Of a DNA stretch of 64,000 bases, positions 47,945 to 59,944 are shown piece by piece (position 1 is the first letter of the stretch; every line of letters begins with the position of its first letter). The stretch spans positions 8,068,501 through 8,132,500 of the forward strand of contig CP114490.1 in NCBI GenBank assembly GCA_027186245.1, written 5' to 3'. The notes beneath the pieces were generated by a model. That model saw only the letters and a list, made by a program, of their open reading frames with translations, was not told the DNA's origin and did not search any database. Origin of the DNA: Coriaria nepalensis. Lineage: Eukaryota > Streptophyta > Magnoliopsida > Cucurbitales > Coriariaceae. The position numbers and the translations under genes were made by a program.

Positions 47945-49376
47945 CCGATCAATAAGATGTTGGTATAGTTATTATTATGTTCATCTAAGCCATAATTATT
48001 TTATTAAAATGGTCAGTCCTAGCAGAGAGATAAAGTGGATTATGGAGGATTTTTTTTAAGGCAAATTTTCTGAAAATGAAAAATGCATGTCCGAAATCAG
48101 AATTTTTACTAATTGCAGTCAAGTTTTCATGCATCGTTATGTTACGTGAAGATACTACGAACACTCAATATCATAACAAATTTTATTTTAAAAATTACGC
48201 TATAATAAATAATTAAAAGGTTTTGTAGAATAATTAATAAAGTAATAATAGACTTGTGTTTAGGAAAATTAATCCAATATTAGTCTTATATTTTGTAAGC
48301 TTAAATTAAATTTTATGGATTAATAAAATCTTCCCACCACACGTATGGATAGGAATCAAATACCTCAATTACGGTTATAATTCTTTCATTTTTCATTTTT
48401 TATTTTTTATTTTTTATTTTTTATTATTTTTTATTATTTTTTATTTTTTATTTTTTATTTTTTATTTTTTATTTTTTTTTTACTTAAAAAACAAGTGTTC
48501 CCACGTATAATTTATTTAAACTTTGTCTATTTTTGCACTATTATATAAAAAGAATAAAGAAAAGATTAGTCCGAATCTTATCTTGTCATTTTGTACAACC
48601 ACACATCATGGCTACCAATTTTCGTAAAAAAAAAATACAATGTAATTAGTCCCTTCTTCAAGACAAGATTATGGATGGGTCACATGAGCACTAGCCAATT
48701 GACTAAATGCCGATTTAGTTTTGGGACCAAAAATTTCCTTATTGTTGTTGATGCTCGGACAAAACCTCTTTAAGGTAGATTTTTGGCTCATTCATTGTGG
48801 TATCCAAAGCATTATCAATTTGGCTTCATTTGGATGAAATTTGATCCAGATTTAAGAAGAAGCAAACATGTAGATAAAAATAATGATGGGAAAGCACTGT
48901 TGGGAAATACGGTATGCAAATGAGCAAACACTCAACCTTTAAACCCGAACTACTAATACTTGGGGAGAGAGTTAACCAAATGCATGTTGAGTCTAGATAC
49001 AACAATTATCCCAACTTCGGTTCTGAGTTTGATGACAAAGAAAAAAAAGCAGCCTCTGCAGATTCTCATTACAAAGACAAAGAATGGCCACACAAGTTTG
49101 TGCTTGTTTCTTCCATGGAAGCATGGATCCTAAGAGTTCATATATCAAATCAAAGGGAGAAAAAAAAAAATCAGATCAAAACAGAAGGGAAGAGAAACTA
49201 ATCCTGCAAAATTTCCCGCCCTCGCACTTGTATTGTTTATCTCATCTTGGTGCTCAATGATCCCTCTCCTTTATGCTTCTGTATAATATCAGATATATAA
49301 TGATCTAGACTCCTTATATAACTTTTTTGTCACTGTTAATAAATCTTTATACATCACTTTTTTTTCTTTTCTTTTT
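47945..49376. other. Intergenic, with a T6A microsatellite; 3' flank of the HHO gene
   Basis: No supported gene. A 95-codon plus frame at 48914-49201 has no recognisable domain. The last 150-200 bp before 49377 is the likely 3' untranslated region of the minus-strand transcription factor gene. Confidence 0.4.
48388..48480 (+). repeat. (ATTTTTT)n minisatellite
   Basis: About 12 units of a 7-base T-rich repeat with two interruptions (ATT before ATTTTTT). Confidence 0.85.
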
Positions 49377-51537
49377 TTATGGATGTGAATTTTTCCAGCC
49401 ATAGTTCTCAGACTTTGCATCTTCCTCGTCTTCCAAACCATCCCCACCTGTCACTGAAGTCCCTCCAGTTCCGGCTGTCAACTGGAGGGGACTTTCAGGT
49501 GAACCTGATTGAGAGTTATTATAATTATTTTTATTACTACCCTTTGAGGAATCACCGTACTGATCTTGAGACATCCATAAACTCCCCAAAACAACCATAG
49601 ATTGGTTCCCAGGTTCACCTGACGAAGACAGAACTCTTCTATGATGAAGCCTGTATTTCTGCATTCATATTCAATAAAACAAATAGCATAAACAACATTA
49701 AAAAGGAAAATCAAGGTAGTAAGATGGTTCCTCTAGAGTTAATTCAGGTTTAAGAATCAATTGATGGAGATTTAAGAGAGGAAAAAAAAAAAGAAAAACT
49801 TACTTGCAAATGACTTTTCACTTCATCATTAGTCAAGCCATCTACTTGCATGAGTTCTCTAATCTGCTTTGGAGTGGCCACTGTGAAGGACAGGATATTT
49901 TTCAAATTAGAGATTTCAATTTTCAGGTGAAGAGTAAAGAGTTACAATCACCATAGAAATTCATGCACAGAGATAATTAGCAATTTAAAAGTTTTTGCTA
50001 CTCCTTATTTCTTCTTCAACACGAAGCCAATACCATTTCCGGCATTTAAAACTCCAGTTGGAGCTCAGCAAGCTCCAGTGTCTCTAATGCTAATCTAAAA
50101 AACGAAAACTCACTTCAGCCCAAAAATCTAATTTAATTACATTTTTGAATGAACTCCAATTTATTTATACCACAGTTTCAAACAGTGAACCTAATACAGC
50201 TTTAGAGCATAAGGATCTGCATCTTTTATATTTTTCTAAACATTTACTCCAATTATGCTGTAACACTTGAAAAATCGTTATGAGAACTTGCGTCTAACTG
50301 AAAAATCTAAATATACAATCTTATTTCAGAGTTGATCATTGATTAAAGAGATCTAACCTTGTGGACCTCCAAGTTGCTGCAAGGCACTGACAAATCGCCT
50401 ATGCAATTCAGGCGCCCAACACCTCCTCTGCTTCCGAGCAGACTGATTGTGGGGCCCAGTCCTAAAACTTGTATGAATATTAGTATATTTATTATTATTA
50501 TTAGCAACAGCAGAAGATGCTGCTCTGATCCCACTTGATCTCGATCCGCTTGAAGCAGATTCTTCAATACCAGGAGTGTGGAGAGAAAGCCCTTGACTCG
50601 GTAACTCCTCTTGATATTCCTCCTTCCTTACAGCCTTTAGTGGAAAAGCACTAGCATAAGCCTTAAAAGGCAAAAAAGCCACTTTTTTCGCCTCATCTCG
50701 AATTCTACACGATGGATATAAACCCTCCGTTCCTAAGCGGATTTCTTCCTCCTTTCTCTGGTAACATAGATAAATAAATAATTAAATTAGTTTCTCAAAA
50801 AATCAATGACTAGAAACTATGTTGCATTTTTCTAATGGGGTCCTTCCCCAACCCCCCACCTTTGTTTCAAATTTGGTCTTTTGTTTTGGATAATCATCAG
50901 TGTTCCAAAGCTGAACAGAGCTCATCCAATTCTTCTTATCTCTCGACTCTTTTTCTTTCTTGTTTTTTTCTTCGTCTTCATCACATGTTTTTCTCTTCAA
51001 AGGCATAAATTCCTCCATATGTGGTTGAGCTTTTGATACTTCACATTTCAATGAGCTTTCCTTAATAGTTGAAATTGCTGCAGAAAATATATCATAATAA
51101 GCATATATAAGGAAGGAAAAATAAATAAATTAAAAACATATATCAATATACTAAGAAAAAAAAAAAACCCATCTAAAACGAAGTGTTATGAACAGTATGA
51201 TCAATCAACTAGAACCATCCGAATTCAAAAAAACACCTTAAACAAAAACTAAAATCCCATTTCCAGAATCAAAATATGCTATTAGGAAGCCATTAAATAA
51301 TAAAAGATAAAAAATAAACCGACCATCGTCCAATAGAACCATGCAGAGAGGAAGCTCACGCTTGAAGGCATCGATCTTCCGCATTTCTTCCTCCAATCTC
51401 CTGATATATTCATTGAGCTTGGATTCCCTTTCGGATGCAATCTCGATCGTCGAAATCTCCTTCGTGAAATCCCTAATCGTTTTGGGAACGAAAGTGGGTC
51501 TACAATCCAAGCTCAGTTCAGGAGGATCGGAGCCCAT
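49377..51537 (-). CDS. GARP/G2-like transcription factor, HHO/NIGT1 group (HHO5/HHO6-like)
   Basis: Five exons on the minus strand: 51537-51324, 51077-50860, 50757-50358, 49880-49804, 49658-49377. Introns are GT-AG and phases fit, giving 396 aa. The N-terminal conserved domain (1-71) has [15 protein letters not shown] and a helical [20 protein letters not shown] ending in ELPLCM, diagnostic for the HRS1/HHO group. A Lys/Glu-rich low-complexity segment covers about 100-120. The single MYB-like GARP DNA-binding domain is at about 252-311: [20 protein letters not shown], then [26 protein letters not shown] and KYRLHHRR. The C-terminus is Ser/Gly/Asn-rich. The LSLD near the N-terminus resembles an EAR repression motif. 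Family members repress nitrate- and phosphate-responsive genes or act in meristem and flowering control. HHO5-like is favoured over HRS1 by the N-terminal wording, but not certainly. Confidence 0.94.
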
Positions 51538-51731
51538 TTTTAGATCTTTCTCTCAATCTCTAAATAGGCCCAGATCCCTTTTTTTTTTTTTTTTGTATTT
51601 TTGAGATACTCTTTCTATTTTCTTCCAGAAATCAATCAAAATCCAGGAGAGGGGATTGAAGGGAATGAGAACAGTGAAGGGCAGATATTAAATACTCATC
51701 CAATATCGATAAACAGGTTTCTGTATGTATG

Positions 51732-51739
51732 TATATATA
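51732..51739 (-). promoter_or_regulatory. Candidate TATA box of the HHO-like gene
   Basis: A TATATATA word lies about 195 bp upstream of the ATG at 51537. The intervening leader is pyrimidine/purine-skewed and includes a long A tract (minus strand) near 51580. Positional inference only. Confidence 0.4.
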
Positions 51740-51860
51740 CAGTGAGCGCGGGGAGATGGGGTGTTTAGATGGAGAGGAAAAGAGAGAATATATGCGGAGA
51801 TTCTTGAGCGAGGGTTATAAACATTACTTGCGCCGCGTATGTTATTTTAGAGCTGTTAAA

Positions 51861-53754
51861 TAGAGTTATTAAAATGAGTGGCCTTTTCAGCCCCGTAACT
51901 TACCAAAAAAGTTCGGTTCAGGCCCAGTTCGCTATAGATGAGCCGGATTAAGTTCGTCGTTTATATGAGGGTTATATTTGGACATAATTTCAAATCAGGT
52001 GGACTGGCTCAGTTTAGCTCGAACAGACTAGGTCTGGCCTGGCTTGCTTAGGCTCGGCCTAGTCCATTTAGGTTTTAGCTTATTGTACATGCACTTAATT
52101 AAGAGGGTTTGAGGCTTCCTCAATTTTAAATTTTGAATTTTTTTTTTCTTAATTTAGACGGAATATAGTCAAAGATATTTATATTTTTTATTTTTAATCC
52201 TTATAATTTTTTTTTTAAATTTTACCCTCTTATATAATAATTATTAAAATATTTCTCTCACTCTAATTTTTCTTATAAATATCTCCATCTCTCTCCAATT
52301 CTTCTCACATTTTCACACTCTCTCTCTCTCTCTATTCTTTGATATTCTAATATAATACTCTAAATTATAATTAATTTTCCATAATATTTAATTCCCTTAT
52401 CCTTAATCTCAATCTCATATTATTAGTCTCACTTTATAATCATCTATTTTCCACAAATTAGACCAAGATATTTAATTTATAATTTTTTAATGTTAACAAT
52501 ATTATTATTTATTATTATATTTAATGTTAATGCTAATTTTTTTAATGTCAATTTTTATGTTTATTATTATACTTTTTAAATTAAAATTTTATATATTTTT
52601 ATTTTTATGATTAATTATTTACTTTAAATTCTTATATAGGAAATAGATCGTCATCAATTTCACTTCAACTCTCTAAATAAGTATGAGCAAAATTTTTATG
52701 CCGAAATCGGTTCAAATTTATCGCCGATACCATCAAGTCCAACATAATTTAATATACCACCAAGTCCACCACCATTATTTAATATCGATACTGTTACTGT
52801 CACAAATACAATGCCTACACAAAAATAAGTGAACATCAGAGTTTTGAATACATTCAACATAGTGCCACATAAAAATAAGAAAAGTGATGACATTTATGGT
52901 GCAATGTGCAAGTATTGCAAAAATATTTTATTTGCAAGTCCAAATGATTGAACTAAAAACTTGAAAAGTCATAAAGAAAAATGTATGGCTAAAGCTGAAG
53001 CAGATATGAATCAAACTCACCTGAATTTTAACACTCATGGTACAATTAGTACATAAACTTATGATCCAATGGTTGCTAGAGAATCTATAGTTAGAATTTT
53101 TGCTGCTATTGATTTACCTGTTATTTTTTGTGACAATATTTATTATGAGAAGCACATTAGAAGAGCATATAGCCCACAATATAAGAGCACATGTATAAAT
53201 AATACTAGATCTAACATACTTGCATATTTCAGGAAAAAAAAATGATGAATTAAAAATAAAATGTAGTGATTTGAATTTTACTTTTGCCTTGATTTATGAT
53301 ATTTGGAATGCACGTTCTAAAGATGACTATTTATGTATTGATATTCATTACTTAGATTTGGAATGAACCTTAGAGATGAAGCACATACTGGTGAAAATAT
53401 AAGTGACTTAATAATGAAAGTTTTGGGAGAGTTTGATATCAAAAACAATATAATATTCATAACTTTGTATAATATTGTGGCAAACACAAGGACCATCTCT
53501 TTATTTCAATCACAACTTAGCCAGCATAATAGTAGAGTTTTCCTACATCAACATTGTATAAGTCACATCATAAACTTCATTGTAAAACGAGGTATGAAAG
53601 AAGAACATGTAAAATGTCATGTTGATAAAATTCGATTAGTATTATTTTGGATTAGTAATTCGAATTCTAGGTTAGTTAAATTTAAAAGATATTGTAGGAC
53701 ATTCATTATGAAGTCTCAAAAGTTTGGAATTGATATGCTAATAAAATAACATTT
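51861..53754 (+). mobile_element. hAT transposon remnant with BED-type transposase
   Basis: The left end TAGAGTTATTAAAATG at 51861 matches the MITE end at 47348 at 13 of 16 bases. The subterminal region has repeated GGCCTGG/GGCTCGG words. At 52877-52985 the plus strand encodes a BED zinc finger: GAMCKYCKNIL then TKNLKSHKEKC, with one stop between. From about 53260 follows the hAT transposase core of the RICESLEEPER/DAYSLEEPER type (LIYDIWNARSKDDYLCIDIHY, HTGENISDLIMKVL, HQHCISHIINFIVKRGM). Frameshifts (near 53364) and stops disable it. The C-terminal dimerisation domain and right end are missing after 53750. Confidence 0.82.
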
Positions 53755-53779
53755 CACAAATTTAAAATAACATTTTAAA

Positions 53780-54200
53780 AGAATTTTTAAATTAGAAAAT
53801 AGTGTTGAATGGAGGCCCTAATAGAATTCTATAAATACAGCATATTCTAATGATTTTGATGGATAAGAAAATTGAAAAAGAGAAAACCTAGTCGTCTCTA
53901 CGTATCCACACACGTCTTAGTGTTTTGATGATCGGCCTGAAAGATCATAGTGTGAGTCTCAACGATTGATTTACATAGGCTAAGGTATGACCTGTTCGCC
54001 TAGCTATAGGATTGATTTATATATATATAAAGGATCGCGAAAAGTTTCAAAATTTTTTTGTTATAAACTGGGACTAATAATCACTTCTGCTGCGAATTTT
54101 AAACCCATTTTTCAACACTTATTATGCAGGAGCAGCTGATCTTAGAACACGCTACTATCTTTGAAGCCCTTCAAACCGGAAGAATTTCCACATTAATAAT
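53780..54200 (+). mobile_element. Gypsy LTR end and leader
   Basis: Sequence preceding a primer-site-like region at about 54200-54218 (TTTGGCACCACTGTAGGGAC), close to the TTTGGCGCCGTCTGTGGG start common after gypsy LTRs. The LTR start is not defined. Confidence 0.5.
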
Positions 54201-54269
54201 TTGGCACCACTGTAGGGACCTTAATCTCTATTTTCAAAAGATCTAATGGATCAGTGGTCTAAACTTGTG

Positions 54270-55165
54270 GTAGCCAAGAGATGGATAACCTAGAAGTTGA
54301 GCAGTGGGTGAGAATGACAAAAACCCCCCAAATAGGGGAAGATGCTGGCTGAGGAAGACTTACACCACCCCCAACTCTAGTTGTAGCAAACAGTGGTGTG
54401 AACGTTTGGCAAGTTATAGAATGTATGAAAAAAGGCTTGGTGGAGAGAGTGAGCCAAGTAGTGAATTGTTCTATTGATGCAATGATGGCTAAGATTAGCG
54501 CTGAGAGGCTGCAGTAAGACAAGATCTAAAAGATAAGCGGCCTTTTGTGAGAGTTTATTAAGGTTTAGTTGGAAGAAGGAGCTCATGCCGTGAAGAAGAT
54601 GATGTTATATCTCATCTGAATGTGAGGGTAGGCTTGGAAGGAGATCAAGATGATGAAACAGAAAACTCTTTTGACCCTACCTATGATCCAAAGCAACTCC
54701 AAATATTAAATGAGCCCATGCTTCTTAAAACCCATGTTGAAACACTTACTAACCAGACTTAAGTTATATAATTGCTGGTCAAGAAGGTGAGGGAGTTAGA
54801 AATAACAGTGAAAGGGACTGACCAATGCATGGATGAACTATAAAGTCCATTTACCTAGAGGGTATATTAGACAATACTCTTAAAGAAGTGTAAACCTCCT
54901 ACAATGAGCCTATACGATGGGACCAGGGATCCACATGATCATAAGGCTACTTATAGGACGACCATGAGGATAAATTATATGGGGGATGAGCTCATGTCTC
55001 AAGCCTTTCATATTACTTTAATGGACTTAGCTATGGATTGGTATCGAACACTCACATCTAGATCTATTGATTCTTTTGATGAGTTGAAGATGTTATTTGT
55101 GGCCAACATCCTTGGAGCAGCCAACACAAGGCTCCCCCTCATTAGCTTGTATACGATTAAATTGT
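54270..55165 (+). pseudogene. Ty3/gypsy gag remnant, first part
   Basis: Near 54898-55165 it encodes the retrotransposon gag block MSLYDGTRDPHDHKATYRTT, then LAMDWYRTLTSRSIDSFDELK and LPLISLYTIK. This matches the Ty3/gypsy gag pattern (Y-D-G-x-x-D-P-x-x-H, W-Y-x-x-L, S-I-x-S-F-x-x-L). The upstream part from 54277 has many stops. The continuation (QYPGEALLDYIHQYN) lies 2 kb further on at about 57255, past an inserted LTR. Confidence 0.78.
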
Positions 55166-55249
55166 AAGTCAATAGTTCCTTCTAACGTTGAGGGGTAGAA
55201 TCTGTTTTCAAAAAATAAACCTATGACATCCGGACCAAAGATGAACTAC

Positions 55250-57170
55250 CAAGATCACACAATTTGATGCTATGTAGTTATACATATGGAATCATAGGTA
55301 TTTTAAATTTCTATAATCTTAAATCTAAAAAGGGAAGAGTTGTTATACTTAGCCACAACCTTCTCTAAGTTCTGAATGAAACTTCACCCAAATCTCTTTG
55401 CCGCCATCAGACCGTTGACGCCTCTTTGCTGCCACCGCCATTTATGCCAGTCCCTCACCATCATCTAGTCTCTACTCTTGATCAACACCGTTGACAATTC
55501 AGGTGTTGGATTCTAGGTGGATTATACTTGAATCAATCTTTCTAGGAAAAAAAGGAAAGATGAAGTAGAAAGAACTCTCTCTCTCTCTCTCTCTCTTTGT
55601 GTGTAAATGTGCGGCACACTTCTCTAAGGAAAACCCTAGGGTCTTATGTCCTAATATAAGGACACAAGCCCCATAAGCCTAACCCTATTGGACCTTTAAG
55701 GCATGGTTAATCTAATTAACCATGTTCGGGTTTCCCGACCTTATTTTAATTTACATTTTTAGAAAATTAAAATATTCTTTAATTTTTAAATTAAAATCTA
55801 ATTTTACCTAGTAAAATGAAGATTTTAATTTGGGCCTTACATATAGGCTCATTTACGCCCATTAACATTTTAATGACTTAATGGATCTTATTTTGACTAA
55901 AAAAATATTGTATGACTTTATAATCATTAAACATCTATTTAATAATTATCTTAATCAAAATAATTTTTTTCTATTTAATTATTTAATTTATAATTAAATT
56001 TAAATCATACTTTGGTTGTGGTAGCAGTGCTGGTGTGATTTAGAGTTAACATATTAAACTAATTAATTATTTAACTCTTTAAATCAAGTTCACCATGAAC
56101 AAGTCAAAATTCTTCAATTTAGAATCCAACCTCGATCCGATCAACATTAGTGTGTGTGACCAGATAGGTTCTATATTCCCACAGTAGATGAGCCCCACAA
56201 CAACTCGTGATTTTTATCCATTCTTTACGAATTGACCATTTGACTTTGAAAACATTTTTTCAAAACAAATAGTTAATATGATCATCATCTATGATTAAGT
56301 TGACTTAAACCACCATATCCACATTGGCTTACAACAAGGCGTATGGGCCACCCATGTAATGAGAAGTTCAAAAAACTTCCACAATAATCAAAGATGATTA
56401 TTTCCATACCAAATTGACTTTCCATTTATCTATGTTTTCATAAAGTCCTAGGATAAGCTTTAACTATTAAATCCTTTTAAATTCTCCTTATGAATGTCAT
56501 AAAATCTTATGCAAATAGGTAATGGATTTACATAAAACTTCTTTTTAAACCATACTGCCTTGATTAAGGATTTTCTTTATGTATAAGTTATATGACTTAT
56601 AGAAACACCTCATTTAATATAGAGGTGATGAATCTCATTTTATCACCCTACAAACTACACATATTCGAATAGATGCCCAATAGTTCACCCTTTTAGTGGC
56701 CTTTGTCTAAGATCACATGAAGTGATATCAAAGCATGATATCTTATATGTTAGTACTGTTATGATCTCAGGTATGAGTATCTCAAATATAATAGTCACTC
56801 AGGAAAATCATTAACAGTTAATACCATTACTATTGAGCTTTGTCAAATGATCATGTTTAGTGATTATGTCTCTACTAATTATCTATATACATGTCCTGAT
56901 GTTCCCCAACACCGATGAATATGAGATCGTCAATCTTCTCTTCGAAAAAGATAGTGCATGTAATAGTATTTTTAAATTTTCATTGTCCCCATGATGACAA
57001 TCTTAGGAATATGAAAATTTTGGATCTCAAACTTAACCATCTTGGATATCATCCTTCCATAATCTCGATCATGAATCCAAGTGTATATCAAGTATGCAAG
57101 CAAGTTATTATTTCCAACATAATAATGTCATGACATATTATATATGCTCTAATTGAATATTATATAATCA
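55250..57170 (-). mobile_element. LTR of the repeated family, inverted (copy F), splitting gypsy gag
   Basis: The reverse complement aligns with copies A, B and E, for example ACTAACATATAAGATATCAT near 56733-56752. A TATA/CT tract lies at about 55575-55660 where copy A has a matching TATA/GA tract. Exact ends were not fixed (left 55170-55330, right 57120-57230). It lies between the two halves of a gypsy gag and so inserted later. Confidence 0.65.
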
Positions 57171-57224
57171 ATTATATTGATGATTTATATAATATAATAT
57201 TGATTCTCATAAGTTATGATCTGT

Positions 57225-57556
57225 ATGACTTGATGGCCATATACTTTCACAAACAATACCCTGGAGAGGCCTTGCTAGACTACATTCATCAGTACAATAT
57301 GCCTTCCAAAAAGGTGGATAGACCAAGAGATATAGAAGTGTTGCATGTTGTCTTTGGAGGAATGATTGACAAAAAGCACATCACTCCTTCGGGTAAGAAA
57401 TGCTCTAACTACAATGATGAGGCGTTGTTAGAGGCTAAAAAGATAGAAGTTGACGAGGAGATGCTTGTGTCACAATTGAAGAGTCAGCAAGAGAGAAGTA
57501 AAAAAAAGCATTGGGGGAGATCGAAAATGGAAGAAGGAAGAGCCGAGAAAGGGTGA
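57225..57556 (+). pseudogene. Ty3/gypsy gag remnant, second part
   Basis: Encodes KQYPGEALLDYIHQYNMPSK, then VLHVVFGGMIDKKH and a Lys/Glu-rich tail ending at 57556. It continues the gag of 54898-55165. The protease and RT that should follow are absent. Confidence 0.72.
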
Positions 57557-58738
57557 GTGGAAGGGAGGTATTCTTAAGTGGTCCTATAATATAAATAATA
57601 TTTCTACTCTAACCACTTATATTGAGCCACATAATCATTTCAAATTCCACATAATTATTTTGAATCTCATTTTTAATACCTAATATTCAAAATATTTATA
57701 TTGTTTATTATAAGTGATTGGAATAAAAATATCATTTATACTTTTAAGAACATACAAGAATAACTCATGCCGCCAAATATTATGACTAATTACATCAATT
57801 CTCATAATGAAAGGTAACGTCCCAAAAATAGCGACGGGTAACATCTCTTACTATCACCTATAAATAGAGTTTAAAGGTAAGAATTCCACACAACACAGCA
57901 CTCTCTCGCTCAAATTCTCACTACATATTTCTCTAATTTCTGACTAAACTGTTAAAAGGAGATGTCCCGGCCATCATCTCGGTAGCCATTTTCTTGTTTT
58001 ATTACAATAACTCCTTCAAACGCTTATGGAGGTCGAATTTTAGTTGAAATAGTTTGGTCAAATATTAGTTGCCTATCCATCTCAGATTGGATTGGATGGG
58101 TTTAGAGTTGGTCGAATGGGAGCAACACTATTAGCAATAACCCCACATAAATGCATGAATGAATTAAGATCTTTAAAAATTTATGAAGTTATCTCATAGA
58201 AGAAAAAATATATATCGCACTGCGAGAAATTTTGATTGAAATACTCTATAAATATTTGCTCTACCATCTAGATTGTGTCCTATTATCATCATTGTACCCA
58301 AAAATGTCTCATCGCTACAATCACCCAAGTTCACCGAACTAGGCCTAATATTCTAGACATAGTTTCCTTGACCTAACAATCATATACTTCCGACGCATTT
58401 ATTACAGTTGAAGGCCCTATAGTAAACGAAAATTACATTTAGATCATACCAAATAAAAAAATCTCAATCTGAGATATGCAAACCCACAAGGTCATCTGCT
58501 TGTAGCTAGATTTTTTCTTTTTTTTTCCCTTCATTAGAACGGGAAGTGAGTATGCAAGTGCCGGCGACAATTACAAAAGTTTCATGCCGTTTCTCATTCA
58601 ACTTTTCTTCAACTGTTATTTCTGGCCAAGTTTCATGTATAGGACTTACTATAACAAACAGAATACATACTTAGAAACTAAAGTACTGTTGTTCATATAA
58701 ACGGAGCCACTAGTTAAGATTGCAGTTTTGCTACCTAC
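57557..58738. other. Retroelement edge and intergenic sequence
   Basis: About 57780-58010 looks like the end of a gypsy LTR (ACCTATAAATAGAG box near 57858, then a CT-rich leader). From 58010 to 58738 I see no gene. The last part is the 3' flank of the minus-strand gene that follows. Confidence 0.4.
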
Positions 58739-59944
58739 CTAGTTTGTTTTAGTGCCGGTTATAGTATCCCCAATATTGGTGAAGAGGCCATAGAGGGAAG
58801 TTTGCTGGAGCTTTTTTACCTCATACCAAGAGTTAAGCACGTTAAGGTTCTTGTCCGTGCCAGAAAATGCTAACTGGATTCCTATGTTGCAGTCAGCAGG
58901 ACCGCCATTTCCGATGCAATTAGAATTTGGAACTGCACAATCATGGTTGTTAAGACATAAGGAAGGATCGCCCGAACAAGAATCACATCCAATCCAAAAC
59001 AAGTTTTGAAGGATACCCTTTTGGAATTCGAGGACCTGTAAAGCAAAATGAAGTATAAAATATATGTGAAAAAAGGAACAAATAACGGATGCAATTGAAG
59101 GTTAATTTTTATTTTATATTTTTCTTTGTTTCTTTCTTTTACCAAAGTAAATTTTGTGATGGTCTTGGTGTCATCAGCAACAAATATCGGAGATGATCTT
59201 GCTGCATACTTCTGGCCGGCAAACGCTACCATATACCCACCGGACTTGACCTAAGAAGCAAATGGGGGAAAATCTTACATTCACTTATATTTAGTTTGTA
59301 AAATTTTCTGGCTATGTCATTGCTTGCTAAGTACTCTTTTTGGTGCCTTTTGGTAGATGCAAACGCAAGTACAAATACAATGACCTGTTCAATATGTATC
59401 TGTATACTCATATCTTCTTTTACTTGCACAATTAACAGAGAGGTGTCCTAAAGCAATATATCACACATCAAACACACCAACATATGCCACATACATTATA
59501 CGTTCACTCAATTTATTGTAGCCTTGTGAGATTAAGTGCTGGGGAAAAAAAAAAAACTAATGCTAATAAATATATATCAATCCAACCAAAAAACAGTAAC
59601 ATCAACGTTCATGAGATGAGTTATGTAGATACCGGATTGAAGGTGTTGCTATTGATTGTGAGCAATGAGATCTCATCAACCTTTGGCCTGAAAACGGCAA
59701 GCTGAGCATGTTTGCTCGCTAGAGCAAGACGAGTATCGCAGGGCGAAAGTTGAGTTTGATCGGGAGTAAAGAAAGACTCTTTTGCCGAAAATGCAAGACC
59801 AAAAGTAAATCCATCCAACTTTCGAACTTCTGCATCAGCACAAGGACTAAATACAATATTCGTATCTCCAGCTTCTCCGACCTTAAACATCACGGCCAAT
59901 GCCACAAGGGAAACCATCTGCGACGGTAAGTTTATGATCCCCAT
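58739..59944 (-). CDS. Secreted Cys-rich plant protein of unknown function (possibly Expp1-type)
   Basis: Three exons on the minus strand: 59944-59633, 59250-59143, 59035-58739. Introns are GT-AG, in phase 0, giving 238 aa. I chose the ATG at 59944 because it gives a clean signal peptide (about 1-25, ending FKVGEA) and the upstream frame has no ATG. The mature protein shows conserved-looking blocks: IVFSPCADAEV, LDGFTFGLAF, VFRPKVDEISLLTIN, GGYMVAFAGQKYAARS, LEFQKGILQNLFW and QLAFSGTDKNLNVLNSWYEV. Six Cys lie close together in the third exon and two in the first, so disulfides are likely. I recognise it as a plant-only family, probably the one annotated as Expp1 in Arabidopsis, but the name is uncertain. 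No catalytic motif is evident. Confidence 0.87.

Noticed and set aside
48914..49201. 95-codon plus-strand frame downstream of the HHO gene
   Set aside because: No recognisable domain, biased composition, and it lies opposite the probable 3' untranslated region of the HHO gene.
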